The notes: generated from the letters alone by a model not told the origin. A DNA stretch of 64,000 nt from Pseudotamlana haliotis (GCF_008806375.1 NZ_WAAT01000041.1:85697-149696), one strand, 5' to 3'; counted from the stretch's first letter, positions 9,205-18,794 are shown. A program made the numbers and translations.

Positions 9205-10347
9205 TTACTTAATTAGGTGCTTAGGAAGGTCCTGTACAGATTCGCAATTTAGCTGATCCATTACCTGTTTTAATTCCGTTTTTAACAAAGAAATTGTGTG
9301 GTCACCTCCTGTTTTTCCCAAAGCAGATACACCATACATAAATGACCGACCCAAAAAAGAAAAATTTGCCCCAGAAGCTAAGCTTCTAGCAATATCAGAT
9401 CCAGACCGAATACCACTATCCATCATCACTTCAATTTTATCGCCATATTTTTCGGCTATTCTACTTAGGGGCTTAATAGTAGATTGTCCAGCATCTAATT
9501 GACGACCACCATGATTAGACACAATTATACCGTCTAACCCTAATCGAATTGCTTCTTGTGCATCGTACTCTGAAGCGACACCTTTTAACACTAATTTCCC
9601 TTTCCACATATCTCTAATGGGTTTAATTTTTTCTTCATTTAAACGCCCACTAAAAGTTTGATCCATAAATTTCCCTAATTGCCTAAGATCCATTCCTTTT
9701 GGCATATATGGTTTTAATGTTTCAAAATTTGGTTGCCCGTGTTTTAAAGTTTCATATGTCCAATGCGGCTTACCTAATACAGATAAAATATTTTTTATCG
9801 ACATTTTTGGAGGCATAGCCAGACCATTTCTAATATCACGAGGTCTAAAACCAAAGGTAGGCACATCACATAAAATAACAAGAACAGGACATTCTGCCGC
9901 TTCTGCTCTTTTAATAATGTCGTTTCGTAACCTATCTTCTGTTGGATGGTACAACTGAAACCAGGCCTTTCCTTGGGTAAGTTCACTTGCACGTTCTATA
10001 CTCATGGTAGTTACCGTACTTAAAATAAATGGAATGTTATGATCAAAGGCGGCTTTTGCTAAAATCTCAGGGGAATTAGGCCACATTAAGCCCTGCAAAC
10101 CCACTGGTGCAATTCCGAAAGGAGCATCATATTCAACCCCAAACAAGTTCGTTTTTAAAGAAGCATTTTTATGACTTTTTAAATAATTTGGTTCCAACTG
10201 AACGTCGCGAAGCTCAGAAGTATTTCGATATAAATTAACATCTTCATTACAACCGCCATCCAAATATTCAAAAGCAAACTTAGGAATCTTTTTTTTAGAC
10301 TTTTGTCTTAAGTCTGCCACAGAAGGGTATTTTGAGTTTAAAACCAT
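9205..10347 (-). CDS. lldD: FMN-dependent alpha-hydroxy-acid (L-lactate) dehydrogenase
   Basis: 380 residues, the normal length for the FMN-dependent L-lactate dehydrogenase / glycolate oxidase family. Visible landmarks are an N-terminal FAFEYLDGG, the FMN-contacting Lys of LVLKGV (K255), the catalytic His in SNHGGRQLD (H279, with R282), and MDSGIRSGSD in the phosphate-binding region. It oxidises L-lactate to pyruvate, passing electrons to the respiratory chain or to oxygen. Its place 5 bp after the kinase gene in a rhamnose operon makes biological sense: the aldolase/dehydrogenase fusion upstream yields L-lactate, and this enzyme brings it to pyruvate. Other 2-hydroxy acids cannot be excluded by sequence alone. 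Confidence 0.88.
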   Translation of the reverse strand: MVLNSKYPSVADLRQKSKKKIPKFAFEYLDGGCNEDVNLYRNTSELRDVQLEPNYLKSHKNASLKTNLFGVEYDAPFGIAPVGLQGLMWPNSPEILAKAAFDHNIPFILSTVTTMSIERASELTQGKAWFQLYHPTEDRLRNDIIKRAEAAECPVLVILCDVPTFGFRPRDIRNGLAMPPKMSIKNILSVLGKPHWTYETLKHGQPNFETLKPYMPKGMDLRQLGKFMDQTFSGRLNEEKIKPIRDMWKGKLVLKGVASEYDAQEAIRLGLDGIIVSNHGGRQLDAGQSTIKPLSRIAEKYGDKIEVMMDSGIRSGSDIARSLASGANFSFLGRSFMYGVSALGKTGGDHTISLLKTELKQVMDQLNCESVQDLPKHLIK

Positions 10348-10352
10348 AATTC

Positions 10353-11732
10353 TTAATTTAAATTAAAAGGTATATGCTTTTTTAGGGCATATTTTTTAGA
10401 CAAAAATTTGGGACCTAATGTTTGACCTGTTAAAACAATACACGCCCCTAATGCTGAGCCAAAGGAGGATTTTGTAGACTTTACCTTTAAATCCTTAAAA
10501 TGATGAGTCAATAGATTTATAAAAACATCATTATCACTAAAACCTCCATCAACAAACAATTGTTTAATTTTTGGACTATGCCCCTTAGCCACTTTTATAT
10601 TTTCAACTTGCAGCTTAACAAGTTCTATCATTAATTGGTGGTAGGCCTCTGTAAAACCAACATGTTTAATGGTTGTTTTTTTAGGCATATTAGAATCCAA
10701 TAAATACTTCCAACTAAAACAGTTTGTTTGGTCTGCTGATAATTTTTGAAAGATCTCAGCATTAAACTTCACGGTTTTATGAAACGTTTCGGGTACATTA
10801 AAAAAGTGACTTAGTTGACCTATTTGAAATTTGTATTCTTTGCCCAACAAAAATTTTGCCGATTTCACAAAATCTCCATTAGTCTTCATGTAGTTAACCG
10901 TTTGATTTTTAATATCTTCTTCGGTTAAAACAGACATTAAATAGGGGTTCATAGACACACTCCAAGTGCCTGTAGAAACCAATATAAACGGCTTTTTAGA
11001 ACTTTTTATGTACGGAATTAAAGCCGATGAACTATCATGAACTCCTACCCCTACTTTAATTAAATTCTCTTTAAACCGAATACTAATAGCGGTTTCGGCA
11101 GTAACTATTGGTGGTAATAATTTATCAATCCTTTCTTTAATTACCCAACTGTGATAATTTTGATTTTCAAAATCCCAGAGCGCAGTATGACAACCAATAC
11201 TTGTATATTCACTAACAGGAACCTGAGTAAACAAGTAGCTCAAATACTGCGGAAGATGTAAGGTATATTTTATTTTACCAAATACAGTTGGTTGCGTATA
11301 CTTTAACCAGTATAACTGCATGCCAGAATTTAGCATTCCAGATTGTGCTGCGCAAGTTTCTACAGAAACATCACCATGAGTGTTTTCAAATTTATCAATT
11401 ATATCTTTTGGAATAGGTTTTAAATAATTGTAAAGTGGCGTTAATGGTTTTCCATTTTTATCCAAATGCACTAAACTGGCTCCATAAGTGGAAAAATTCA
11501 ATCCTCTTATAACATATTTATTAGATTCCAAGCACTTTTCAAACACAGACCGTATCCATTTTTCAAGTGCTTCTAGGTTTTCTGTAGGAAAACCGTCCTG
11601 ATCAACAGTTTCTTCTAATCTTATGTATTCTTTATGAACCACACTAAAATTAGAATCAAAAAGAAAAAATTTCTTATTGGTTTTTCCTATATCAAATACC
11701 GCCGTTACGTCTTGTTTGATTAATGTCTCCAT
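10353..11732 (-). CDS. rhaB: FGGY-family sugar kinase, probably L-rhamnulokinase
   Basis: 459 residues with the two-domain FGGY/ASKHA layout. Phosphate-1 motif FDIGKTNKK (14-22), a middle region with STYGASLVHLD, phosphate-2-like STGTWSVSMNP near residue 250, and an adenosine-side motif DGGFSDND in the last quarter. The family phosphorylates sugars, using ketoses such as L-rhamnulose or L-fuculose. The gene lies 7 bp after rhaI and 5 bp before lldD in a tight operon whose other members define rhamnose breakdown, so rhamnulose is the most likely substrate. Fuculose is the main alternative. Confidence 0.82.
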   Translation of the reverse strand: METLIKQDVTAVFDIGKTNKKFFLFDSNFSVVHKEYIRLEETVDQDGFPTENLEALEKWIRSVFEKCLESNKYVIRGLNFSTYGASLVHLDKNGKPLTPLYNYLKPIPKDIIDKFENTHGDVSVETCAAQSGMLNSGMQLYWLKYTQPTVFGKIKYTLHLPQYLSYLFTQVPVSEYTSIGCHTALWDFENQNYHSWVIKERIDKLLPPIVTAETAISIRFKENLIKVGVGVHDSSSALIPYIKSSKKPFILVSTGTWSVSMNPYLMSVLTEEDIKNQTVNYMKTNGDFVKSAKFLLGKEYKFQIGQLSHFFNVPETFHKTVKFNAEIFQKLSADQTNCFSWKYLLDSNMPKKTTIKHVGFTEAYHQLMIELVKLQVENIKVAKGHSPKIKQLFVDGGFSDNDVFINLLTHHFKDLKVKSTKSSFGSALGACIVLTGQTLGPKFLSKKYALKKHIPFNLN

Positions 11733-11739
11733 AATTCAA

Positions 11740-13011
11740 CTATAAACCTGTAGCGCTAGAGTTCATTCCTCTTTCCTTAATAAGTTGGTTTCTAACATCT
11801 AATTTTCTATAAGCCAAAATAGGATCAATAGCTCCACCATTTCTTCTTCTAGCCTCTGCTAAAATGGTTTTAACATCTGTATTAAAAGCATCTTGTAAAA
11901 TACGTTGAGCTGAAGCAACATCATTTTTTAATTGAGCGCTTTCCAAGGCTTTTTGATCTATTAATAAAGCCTTTGCATAAGCGGTTTCAATAGCTTCTAT
12001 AGACTGAATTAAATCTTCTAATGGATCTTTTAAATTATGACTAGCATCAATCATCCATGCTGGAATTGGGTTATTCGCTGGGTTATTTTGCATCCCGAAA
12101 ACCAACTCATTAAATATTAAAAATAATTGATAAGGTTTAATAACACCAACACTCAAATCATCATCACCATATTTACTATCATTAAAATGAAAACCGCCTA
12201 ACATACCTCTAGTCATTAGGGTGGCTACAATATGTTCAATATTCGTGTTTGGTAAATGATGTCCTAAATCTACAAGCGTATAAGCTTGTTCCCCTAAATC
12301 TTTAGCCAACATATGGGAAGTTCCCCAATCTTGAATGACCATAGAGTAAAAATTAGGTTCGTAAGGTTTATATTCAATAAACAGCTTCCAATCTGATGGT
12401 AAATGCGCATAAATTTCCTTTAGACTCGATAAAGTATTTTCAAACGCGCGTCTAAAATTTAATTGGCCTGGAAAATTAGAGCCGTCGGCCAACCAGACTG
12501 TTAATGACTTTGAGCCTAGTGCCACGCCATAATCGATAACTTCCTTATTATGGGCAACAGCTTGATCTCGCACACTTTTATCGGTATGACATAAGGACCC
12601 GAACTTATAACTATACTCTTGATCTTCTTGATCCTGAAATGTATTCGAATTCATGGCATCAAACTGAATTCCCAGTTTTTCTGCAGTTGCCTTAATGCCT
12701 TCTGGATCTTTAGGAATATCCCAAGGAATATGTAGCGAAATGGCATTAGCCGATTTGGTTAAGGTATTTATAACGGCTATATCTTCTATTTTTTGTTCTA
12801 AAGTACTAGGTTCACCTCCAAAACCGAACTTTCCAAACCGTGTGCCTCCAGCACCTAAAGCCCAACTTGGAATAGCGATGTTATAATTTGCAATGACATC
12901 AATAATCTGTTCTAAGTTTTGATGCTTTTTAGACAATAATTTAAGGTTCTCCTCATGATCTAAAAGTAAGCCACTATTTAAATCATTTATTGCGGTATTT
13001 TTTATCTGCAT
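11740..13011 (-). CDS. rhaI: L-rhamnose isomerase, RhaI type
   Basis: 423 residues, a TIM-barrel sugar isomerase. The metal ligands known from the Pseudomonas stutzeri type enzyme can be placed: Glu213 (FIEYKPYEP), Asp248 (LVDLGHH), His275 (GGFHFNDS) and Asp322 (WMIDASH). Their spacing matches the pattern I recall for that enzyme to within one residue. It interconverts L-rhamnose and L-rhamnulose in the cytoplasm using two divalent metals. Located between rhaEW (21 bp) and the kinase (7 bp). This is the RhaI rather than the E. coli RhaA lineage, which fits its pairing with a RhaEW fusion. Confidence 0.9.
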   Translation of the reverse strand: MQIKNTAINDLNSGLLLDHEENLKLLSKKHQNLEQIIDVIANYNIAIPSWALGAGGTRFGKFGFGGEPSTLEQKIEDIAVINTLTKSANAISLHIPWDIPKDPEGIKATAEKLGIQFDAMNSNTFQDQEDQEYSYKFGSLCHTDKSVRDQAVAHNKEVIDYGVALGSKSLTVWLADGSNFPGQLNFRRAFENTLSSLKEIYAHLPSDWKLFIEYKPYEPNFYSMVIQDWGTSHMLAKDLGEQAYTLVDLGHHLPNTNIEHIVATLMTRGMLGGFHFNDSKYGDDDLSVGVIKPYQLFLIFNELVFGMQNNPANNPIPAWMIDASHNLKDPLEDLIQSIEAIETAYAKALLIDQKALESAQLKNDVASAQRILQDAFNTDVKTILAEARRRNGGAIDPILAYRKLDVRNQLIKERGMNSSATGL

Positions 13012-13032
13012 ACTTCTAGGTATTAGAGTTGA

Positions 13033-15132
13033 TTATCTTACAAAGGCATTCGCCATTCCGCCATCAACATTAATAATATTACCAGTACTTTTATTTAAAA
13101 TAGCAACTAAAGAAAATACGCCATTAGCAATGTCAGCCGGGTAAATAATTTCATTTAATAAGTTTCGTTTTGCGTAATGCGCAGGTAATTCTTCTACTGA
13201 AATACCATAAGCTTTTGCTCGGCCCTCAGCCCATTCACCTTCCCAGATTTTACTACCAACAATAACTCCATCTGGGTTAACTACATTTACTCTAACATGA
13301 TCTGCACCTAATTCTGCAGCAAGTAATCTGGACATGTGTTGTTGAGCAGCTTTAGCCGTTCCATACCCCACGTTATTGGGTCCAGAAACTAAACCATTTT
13401 TACTAGCAATACTTACAAAATCACCGCCAAAATTTTGCTTTCTATAAATCTTAACCGCTTCTTTTGCTAATACAAATTGCCCTTTTACCAATACATCTTG
13501 TAAAAGATCCCAATCCTGCTCCGTAGTTTCTTCTATTGGTTTTGATATTGCCAAACCAGCACTATGCACAACTATATCTACACCTCCAAAAGCTAGGCAG
13601 GCTTGCTTATATAAGTTATCAATAGAATTATAATTAGTAACATCTCCTGGAACCGCAATAGCAGTATCGTTTTTATACATTGCTAAAGCTTCCTCTAATC
13701 GTTCTTCTGATAAATCTGCTAACACCACATTAGCGCCTTCTTCTGCGAGTTTATCTGCAATTGCTTTACCAATTCCACCACCAGCACCAGTGACCAATGC
13801 TACTTTTCTAGATAAAGGTTGTTCCTTAGGCATACGTTGTAGCTTGGCCTCTTCTAATAACCAATATTCAATATCAAAAGCTTCCTGACGTGGTAATGAT
13901 GTATATTTTGAAATGGCTTCGGCACCACGCATAACATTAATGGCATTAATATAAAATTCACTTGCCACACGTGCCGTTTGCTTGTTTTTTGCAAAACTAA
14001 ACATACCAAGACCTGGATATAAAATAATAACTGGGTTGGCATCCCTAATATCTGGACTTGTTTCATCCTTGCAGGTTTCATAATATTTAGCGTATTCATC
14101 TCGATAAGCTTCAAAAGCTGGCTCGATTTTTTTTAGAATTTGGTCTGTATTTTCCAAATCTTCTGTTACACTTAAATTAAGCACTAGCGGCTGAATCTTG
14201 GTTCTTAAAAAATGATCTGGACAAGAGGTTCCCATTGGGGCTAATCGCTCTAGATCTTTACTATTAATAAATTCTAATACTTTTTCATCATCTGTAAAAT
14301 GACCTATCATTCTATTCTCTGAAGAACATAAACCTCTAAGTAGCGGAGCTAAAATTGATGCTTTCTCTAAACGGTCATCCTTTGGTAAACTTTCAATTAC
14401 TGATCCACCAAATACAGTCCCATTTTCTGCAATTTTATTTTCAATATAAGCAGAAGCTTTTTCAATCACCTCTAAACTATTGATATAACATTCATATGAA
14501 GTATCTCCCCATGTAAACAAACCATGGCTACCTAAAACAATACCTCGAATACCTGGATTATCTTTTAAACATGTTTCTAGCATCAATCCCAGTTCAAAAC
14601 CAGGTTTTTTCCAAGGCACCCATCCCATGGTGTCACCCCAAATTTCTTTTGTTATTTTTTCACTGTCTTCTGCAGCAGCAACAGCAATAAGAGCATCTGG
14701 ATGTAAGTGATCAATGTGCTTAAAAGGTAATAATCCATGTAAAGGCGTGTCAATTGAAGGCGCTTTACTATCTAAATCATAAATACAGTGATTAAAGAGT
14801 GCTACCATTTCATCTTCATAATCAACGCCGCGATACACCTTTTTTAAATCTCTCAAACGTTCTGTATACAAGCCTGCAATCCCGCTTCTCGTTAAAGTAC
14901 CTATGTCACCTCCAGATCCTTTAACCCACATAACTTCAACTTCCTTATCTGTTAACGGGTCTTTTTCAATGGTTTTACAACTGGTATTTCCTCCTCCATA
15001 ATTGGTAATTCTTAGGTCTTGACCAAGAATGTTAGACCTATATAAAAATAGCGCTACTTCGTCATTTTTTATATTTTCTACTTTGGATTCTTCCCAAAGA
15101 TAATCTACATACTTATAGTTCGTGTTAGGCAT
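13033..15132 (-). CDS. rhaEW: Bifunctional rhamnulose-1-phosphate aldolase / L-lactaldehyde dehydrogenase (RhaEW fusion)
   Basis: 699 residues, the usual size of this fusion. The N-terminal part (about 20-420) is a class II aldolase domain, with a His-rich region PFKHIDHLHPDALI and HGLFTW. The C-terminal part (about 440-699) is a complete SDR: TGAGGGIG at 448-455, HSAG, and the catalytic YGTAK (Y590, K594), ending NVDGGM. The aldolase splits L-rhamnulose-1-phosphate into DHAP and L-lactaldehyde, and the SDR oxidises the aldehyde to L-lactate with NAD. It is the first gene of the operon, with nothing co-directional for 840 bp upstream. The fusion is known from Bacillus and Chloroflexus type rhamnose pathways. 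Confidence 0.9.
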   Translation of the reverse strand: MPNTNYKYVDYLWEESKVENIKNDEVALFLYRSNILGQDLRITNYGGGNTSCKTIEKDPLTDKEVEVMWVKGSGGDIGTLTRSGIAGLYTERLRDLKKVYRGVDYEDEMVALFNHCIYDLDSKAPSIDTPLHGLLPFKHIDHLHPDALIAVAAAEDSEKITKEIWGDTMGWVPWKKPGFELGLMLETCLKDNPGIRGIVLGSHGLFTWGDTSYECYINSLEVIEKASAYIENKIAENGTVFGGSVIESLPKDDRLEKASILAPLLRGLCSSENRMIGHFTDDEKVLEFINSKDLERLAPMGTSCPDHFLRTKIQPLVLNLSVTEDLENTDQILKKIEPAFEAYRDEYAKYYETCKDETSPDIRDANPVIILYPGLGMFSFAKNKQTARVASEFYINAINVMRGAEAISKYTSLPRQEAFDIEYWLLEEAKLQRMPKEQPLSRKVALVTGAGGGIGKAIADKLAEEGANVVLADLSEERLEEALAMYKNDTAIAVPGDVTNYNSIDNLYKQACLAFGGVDIVVHSAGLAISKPIEETTEQDWDLLQDVLVKGQFVLAKEAVKIYRKQNFGGDFVSIASKNGLVSGPNNVGYGTAKAAQQHMSRLLAAELGADHVRVNVVNPDGVIVGSKIWEGEWAEGRAKAYGISVEELPAHYAKRNLLNEIIYPADIANGVFSLVAILNKSTGNIINVDGGMANAFVR

Positions 15133-15233
15133 TAGTCTGGTTGTTTTTATATGTTATTTTGAGTTTTAATTTTTTGATGAATTTCCCTAAAAAAGATCTA
15201 GTTTTATGAGGTGAAAATTACCTTCATCAATTT

Positions 15234-15241
15234 CAAATGTA
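15234..15241 (-). promoter_or_regulatory. Putative -7 element (TACATTTG) of the rhamnose operon
   Basis: Minus-strand TACATTTG matches TAnnTTTG, about 100 bp before the rhaEW start. No convincing -33 box is seen. Such a promoter would need an activator, and none is encoded in the window. Confidence 0.35.
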
Positions 15242-15943
15242 CATAATTAGCCTTCTAAACCATATAGAAACTACGCTCTTAGGGCTATAAAAGTCAAATA
15301 AAACATGTGATTAAGCAGAAAGTATAAAAATACAAATACACGACTTTACCCATTTTAAAAGATGTTCGTTTTTTAAATATTACTAATTTAAGAGTGGTTG
15401 TTTTTTGGCTATGCGACAACAGATGATTAAGGTTTTCTGCCTAGTAGAAAAATATTACTTACTATGATCTCAATCACGTATGGTTTACCTACAGCTATGT
15501 ATAAAAACTAGATGTTAATTTGCCTGATAAAGCCGCTTCATAACCTTTTCCTACTTCTCAATAGTTTTGACGTGTTTCTTTCCTGAATAATGAAAAGAGA
15601 TAACATAATGAAAGTCAAAAATGGGGATGGTCCAGGACTTTTTTTAATGAATCGCTTTTCGCGAAATGCAAGTGAATGTGCAGAGTGTGATAAACCAGTA
15701 ATAACTAATAAATAAGTCATATCACCCATGTTTGAAAATTTTAGCCGAACTGTAGACTTCCTCCCTTTTTAGAACATCTTAAATCTCGCAATTAATTGTC
15801 CAACTTTTTGTTACAAGTCAAAAACAAAAAACATGGCTGTTTTCAATACAAACCAGCTCACTTTTTAAAACAATTTTGATACTGAATATTTAACGTATTC
15901 ACTTTAAGCTTCATATTCTATTTCTTATACCTTAGGTTTTAAT
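15242..15943. other. Gene-free spacer between the rhamnose operon and yicC
   Basis: About 700 bases with no convincing coding frame on either strand. It separates two divergent operons. The only structured element I see is a variant of a dispersed 13-bp repeat at 15653-15668. It may hold operators for the rhamnose operon, but I cannot point to a specific palindrome. Confidence 0.5.
15653..15668 (+). repeat. Variant copy of the CGCTTTCGCGGAA dispersed repeat
   Basis: Reads CGCTTTTCGCGAAATG, one inserted T and one base missing relative to the core found at 29915, 30861, 37697 and (inverted) 48041. Confidence 0.5.
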
Positions 15944-15951
15944 TATCTTTG
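15944..15951 (+). promoter_or_regulatory. Putative -7 element (TATCTTTG) for yicC-gmk-nadD
   Basis: TATCTTTG matches TAnnTTTG and lies 21 bp before the yicC ATG, giving a very short leader. The -33 region is A/T-rich without a clear TTTG. Confidence 0.5.
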
Positions 15952-15972
15952 CGTAACTTAATACGTTAGTAT

Positions 15973-16830
15973 ATGATTTATTCCATGACAGGTTACGGAA
16001 AATCTGTTTTACAACTACCCACTAAAAAAGTCACCATTGAACTTAAATCTTTAAACAGTAAAAATTTAGATTTAAATGCGAGAATGCCTTCTATTTACCG
16101 AGAAAAAGAATTAGCCATTAGAAAAGTCTTGGCTGATAAACTCATTCGCGGTAAGGTAGATTTTTCAATTTACGTTGAAGCTACTGCTGAAGACACCTCA
16201 ACACAAATTAACACCCCTGTTGTAAAACAATACATGGAGCAACTCAGACAAGTTGTATCTGGTGATGAAGTTGAACTGTTAAAAATGGCGGTTCGTTTTC
16301 CTGATGCTTTAAATACCGTTAGAGAAGAAATCGATCAAGATGAATGGCAAACCATAGAAGACGCTATTATTACAGCCGTTAACGATTTAAACGATTACCG
16401 TCTAAACGAAGGTAAAGTATTAGAGGAAGACTTTAATGCCCGCATTACGAGTATCGGAAATATTCTAGAGCAAGTCATTGCTATGGATCCAGAACGTATT
16501 GAAGCTGTTCGTGAACGTTTGCTAAAAGGTATTGAAGAACTAAGAGAGAAATACGATGAAAACCGTTTTGAACAAGAATTGGTGTATTACATAGAAAAAT
16601 TTGATATTACTGAAGAAAAAGTGCGTTTAAAAAACCACCTCAACTATTTCACTGAAAGCATCAACTCTACAGATTCTAACGGAAAAAAATTAGGGTTTAT
16701 CAGTCAAGAAATGGGTAGAGAGATTAACACGATTGGTTCTAAAAGTAACTATGCCCCAATGCAACAGTTGGTCGTTCAAATGAAAGACGAATTAGAAAAA
16801 ATAAAAGAGCAGTTATTAAACGTCTTATAA
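15973..16830 (+). CDS. yicC: YicC family endoribonuclease
   Basis: 285 residues. It starts MIYSMTGYGKS, the hallmark of YicC, and has the C-terminal DUF1732-type segment with IGSKSNYAPMQQLVVQMK near the end. E. coli YicC is an endoribonuclease involved in small-RNA turnover; the cellular role in Bacteroidota is less clear. It is followed after 11 bp by gmk and then nadD, a conserved flavobacterial order that suggests one transcript. Confidence 0.92.
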   Translation: MIYSMTGYGKSVLQLPTKKVTIELKSLNSKNLDLNARMPSIYREKELAIRKVLADKLIRGKVDFSIYVEATAEDTSTQINTPVVKQYMEQLRQVVSGDEVELLKMAVRFPDALNTVREEIDQDEWQTIEDAIITAVNDLNDYRLNEGKVLEEDFNARITSIGNILEQVIAMDPERIEAVRERLLKGIEELREKYDENRFEQELVYYIEKFDITEEKVRLKNHLNYFTESINSTDSNGKKLGFISQEMGREINTIGSKSNYAPMQQLVVQMKDELEKIKEQLLNVL

Positions 16831-16841
16831 ATTATTAAAGT

Positions 16842-17432
16842 TTGGCAGAAGAAAAGCAAATAACAAAAGGTAAACTTATCGTATTTTCAGCCCCTTCAGG
16901 GTCTGGAAAAACAACTATAGTAAGACACTTACTTCAGCAAGAAGAATTAAATTTAGAGTTTTCAATTTCAGCAACATCACGAGAAAAACGCGGTACTGAA
17001 GTTCACGGTAAAGATTATTATTTTTTATCGGCCGATGATTTTAAAAACCATATTAAAAACGATGATTTTTTAGAATGGGAAGAAGTCTATCGTGATAATT
17101 TTTACGGTACCTTAAAAGCAGAAGTTGAGCGTATTTGGGCCAAAGGAAAAAATGTCATTTTTGATATTGATGTTTCTGGAGGACTAAGAATTAAACGTAA
17201 ATTCCCAGAAGAAACTCTAGCTATTTTTGTAAAACCACCAAGTGTTGACGAACTAAAAATTCGTTTAAAGAAGCGTAAAACTGAAACGGAAGACAAAATA
17301 AACATGCGTGTAGCTAAAGCATCTGCCGAGCTCGCTACAGCACCTTTATTTGATACCATTATCATAAATGACACTCTGGAACACGCTTTGGAAGAAGCCC
17401 ATGAAAAAATCAATGATTTTATAAACTCCTAA
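16842..17432 (+). CDS. gmk: Guanylate kinase
   Basis: 196 residues from a TTG start, which begins MAEEKQITKGK directly before the core. P-loop APSGSGKTT at 17-25, GMP-binding SREKRGTEVHGKDYYFL, then GTLKAEV, and DIDVSGGLRIKRKFP. It converts GMP and ATP to GDP and ADP in the cytoplasm. It lies 11 bp after yicC and 10 bp before nadD. Confidence 0.95.
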   Translation: MAEEKQITKGKLIVFSAPSGSGKTTIVRHLLQQEELNLEFSISATSREKRGTEVHGKDYYFLSADDFKNHIKNDDFLEWEEVYRDNFYGTLKAEVERIWAKGKNVIFDIDVSGGLRIKRKFPEETLAIFVKPPSVDELKIRLKKRKTETEDKINMRVAKASAELATAPLFDTIIINDTLEHALEEAHEKINDFINS

Positions 17433-17442
17433 TCGCTTTTTA

Positions 17443-18021
17443 ATGAAAATCGGACTTTATTTTGGTTCCTTCAACCCGATACACGTTGGTCACTTAATTA
17501 TTGCCAACCATATTGTAGAATACAGCAATCTGGATAAAATTTGGTTTGTAGTGACTCCACACAACCCCTTTAAAGAGAAAAAAACACTTTTAAATAATTA
17601 CGACCGTTTAGAGATGGTTCACCTGGCTACTCACGATTACGAGAAGTTAGAACCCTGTGATATCGAATTTAACTTACCTCAGCCCAATTACACGGTTGAC
17701 ACCTTAATCTATTTACAAGAAAAATATCCTGCCAATACATTTTCTTTAATTATGGGTGAAGACAACCTGAAAAGTTTTCACAAATGGAAAAATCATGAGG
17801 TCATTCTAGAAAATTACTTTGTGTATGTTTATCCTAGAATTTCGGAAAACAAAATAGAAACACGCTTCGATGGTCATAAAAAAATCATTCATATTGACGC
17901 CCCTATCATGCAACTTTCTTCTTCATTTATAAGAAAATCTATTGCAGCAGGAAAAAACATTGAACCCATGCTACCAGCACACGTTTGGAAATACATGGAT
18001 GAGATGAATTTTTACAGATAA
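17443..18021 (+). CDS. nadD: Nicotinate-nucleotide adenylyltransferase
   Basis: 192 residues. Nucleotidyltransferase motif GLYFGSFNPIHVGH (HxGH type) at the N-terminus, GEDNLKSFHKW in the middle, and SSSFIRKSI near the end, which is the usual ISSTxIR-like motif. It joins ATP and nicotinate mononucleotide to form deamido-NAD. Last gene of the yicC-gmk-nadD unit. Confidence 0.95.
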   Translation: MKIGLYFGSFNPIHVGHLIIANHIVEYSNLDKIWFVVTPHNPFKEKKTLLNNYDRLEMVHLATHDYEKLEPCDIEFNLPQPNYTVDTLIYLQEKYPANTFSLIMGEDNLKSFHKWKNHEVILENYFVYVYPRISENKIETRFDGHKKIIHIDAPIMQLSSSFIRKSIAAGKNIEPMLPAHVWKYMDEMNFYR

Positions 18022-18219
18022 CATGATTTTAACATTAAATAGCTATAAAATTCAAAATATTATATTTTTTTTAGAGATAAACCCTATAAAAACACGCGAT
18101 TTTATATCGACTTAACATTACGGTAACTTCCAAGTCACAATAAGAATATACTTTTATTTTTCCAAATATTCAGCTAGACTAACACTTCAAAACTGAACAT
18201 TGAAAAATAAAATCGCCTA

Positions 18220-18618
18220 ATGAACATTGAAAACACCGAAGACTTTTTAAAAAAGTTTGACTATAAATACGAACGAAAGCAACAGTCTATTACAGTTATC
18301 ATGGACTATCGTCATCATGTGTTTATCGACTTTAAAAACCCAAATAAAATAGTCATTACAGATCAACTGTTAACAGGGAATTTTATAACGGGCATGCTTA
18401 AAATGAGCATTAGAAAAGCCATTCTACTTAACATCTTCTGTAATATTTTGTTAAGTTCAATTATTGCTCAATTCGATTTAAAATTTGGTATTGGCTTATT
18501 TATAACCTTAAGTGCTTGGTGCATTTATTGGTCAATCATGCACATTTCAAAATATGATAAACTAAGATACATTCTTACCAATTGGAGCAAGCGTGCCGTG
18601 TATTCAATTGAGTCTTAA
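18220..18618 (+). CDS. Small membrane protein of unknown function
   Basis: 132 residues. The first half is soluble and mixed in charge (DFLKKFDYKYERKQQ). The second half has two membrane segments, about 68-84 (ILLNIFCNILLSSII) and 88-107 (IGLFITLSAWCIYWSIM), followed by a short basic tail. I do not recognise the family. It stands alone, 198 bp after nadD, with a degenerate hairpin repeat just downstream. Confidence 0.6.
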   Translation: MNIENTEDFLKKFDYKYERKQQSITVIMDYRHHVFIDFKNPNKIVITDQLLTGNFITGMLKMSIRKAILLNIFCNILLSSIIAQFDLKFGIGLFITLSAWCIYWSIMHISKYDKLRYILTNWSKRAVYSIES

Positions 18619-18652
18619 AAATGATCCGTTTATAAAAATAGGGTAATCAAAC

Positions 18653-18728
18653 TGCTCGACTTGAATTAAAAACGTTTCAAGACCCTGAATAAATACCTCT
18701 AGAGACGGTGTTCGAGCGGAGTCGAGAA
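18653..18728. repeat. Dispersed hairpin repeat with intact right arm
   Basis: The right arm TTCGAGCGGAGTCGAGAA (18711-18728) is identical to the arms in the 21.1-21.5 kb array. The left arm (TGCTCGACTTG onward) is degenerate. The interior (CAAGACCCTGAAT to CTCTAGAGACGG) resembles the copy at 39621. Confidence 0.7.
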
Positions 18729-18794
18729 CTTTTTTGTATAAACATAACATTTAGTAACACACATTAAAATCACCTAGCTCAATAAAAGTAATCA

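Noticed and set aside
371..15132. Calling the cluster an ulvan utilisation locus
   Set aside because: Rhamnose catabolism fits, but no sulfatase, ulvan lyase motif, rhamnosidase or SusCD is in view. The substrate remains open.
15538..15729. Minus-strand 63-codon frame in the rha-yicC spacer
   Set aside because: No family resemblance, no start signal, and it crosses a dispersed repeat copy.
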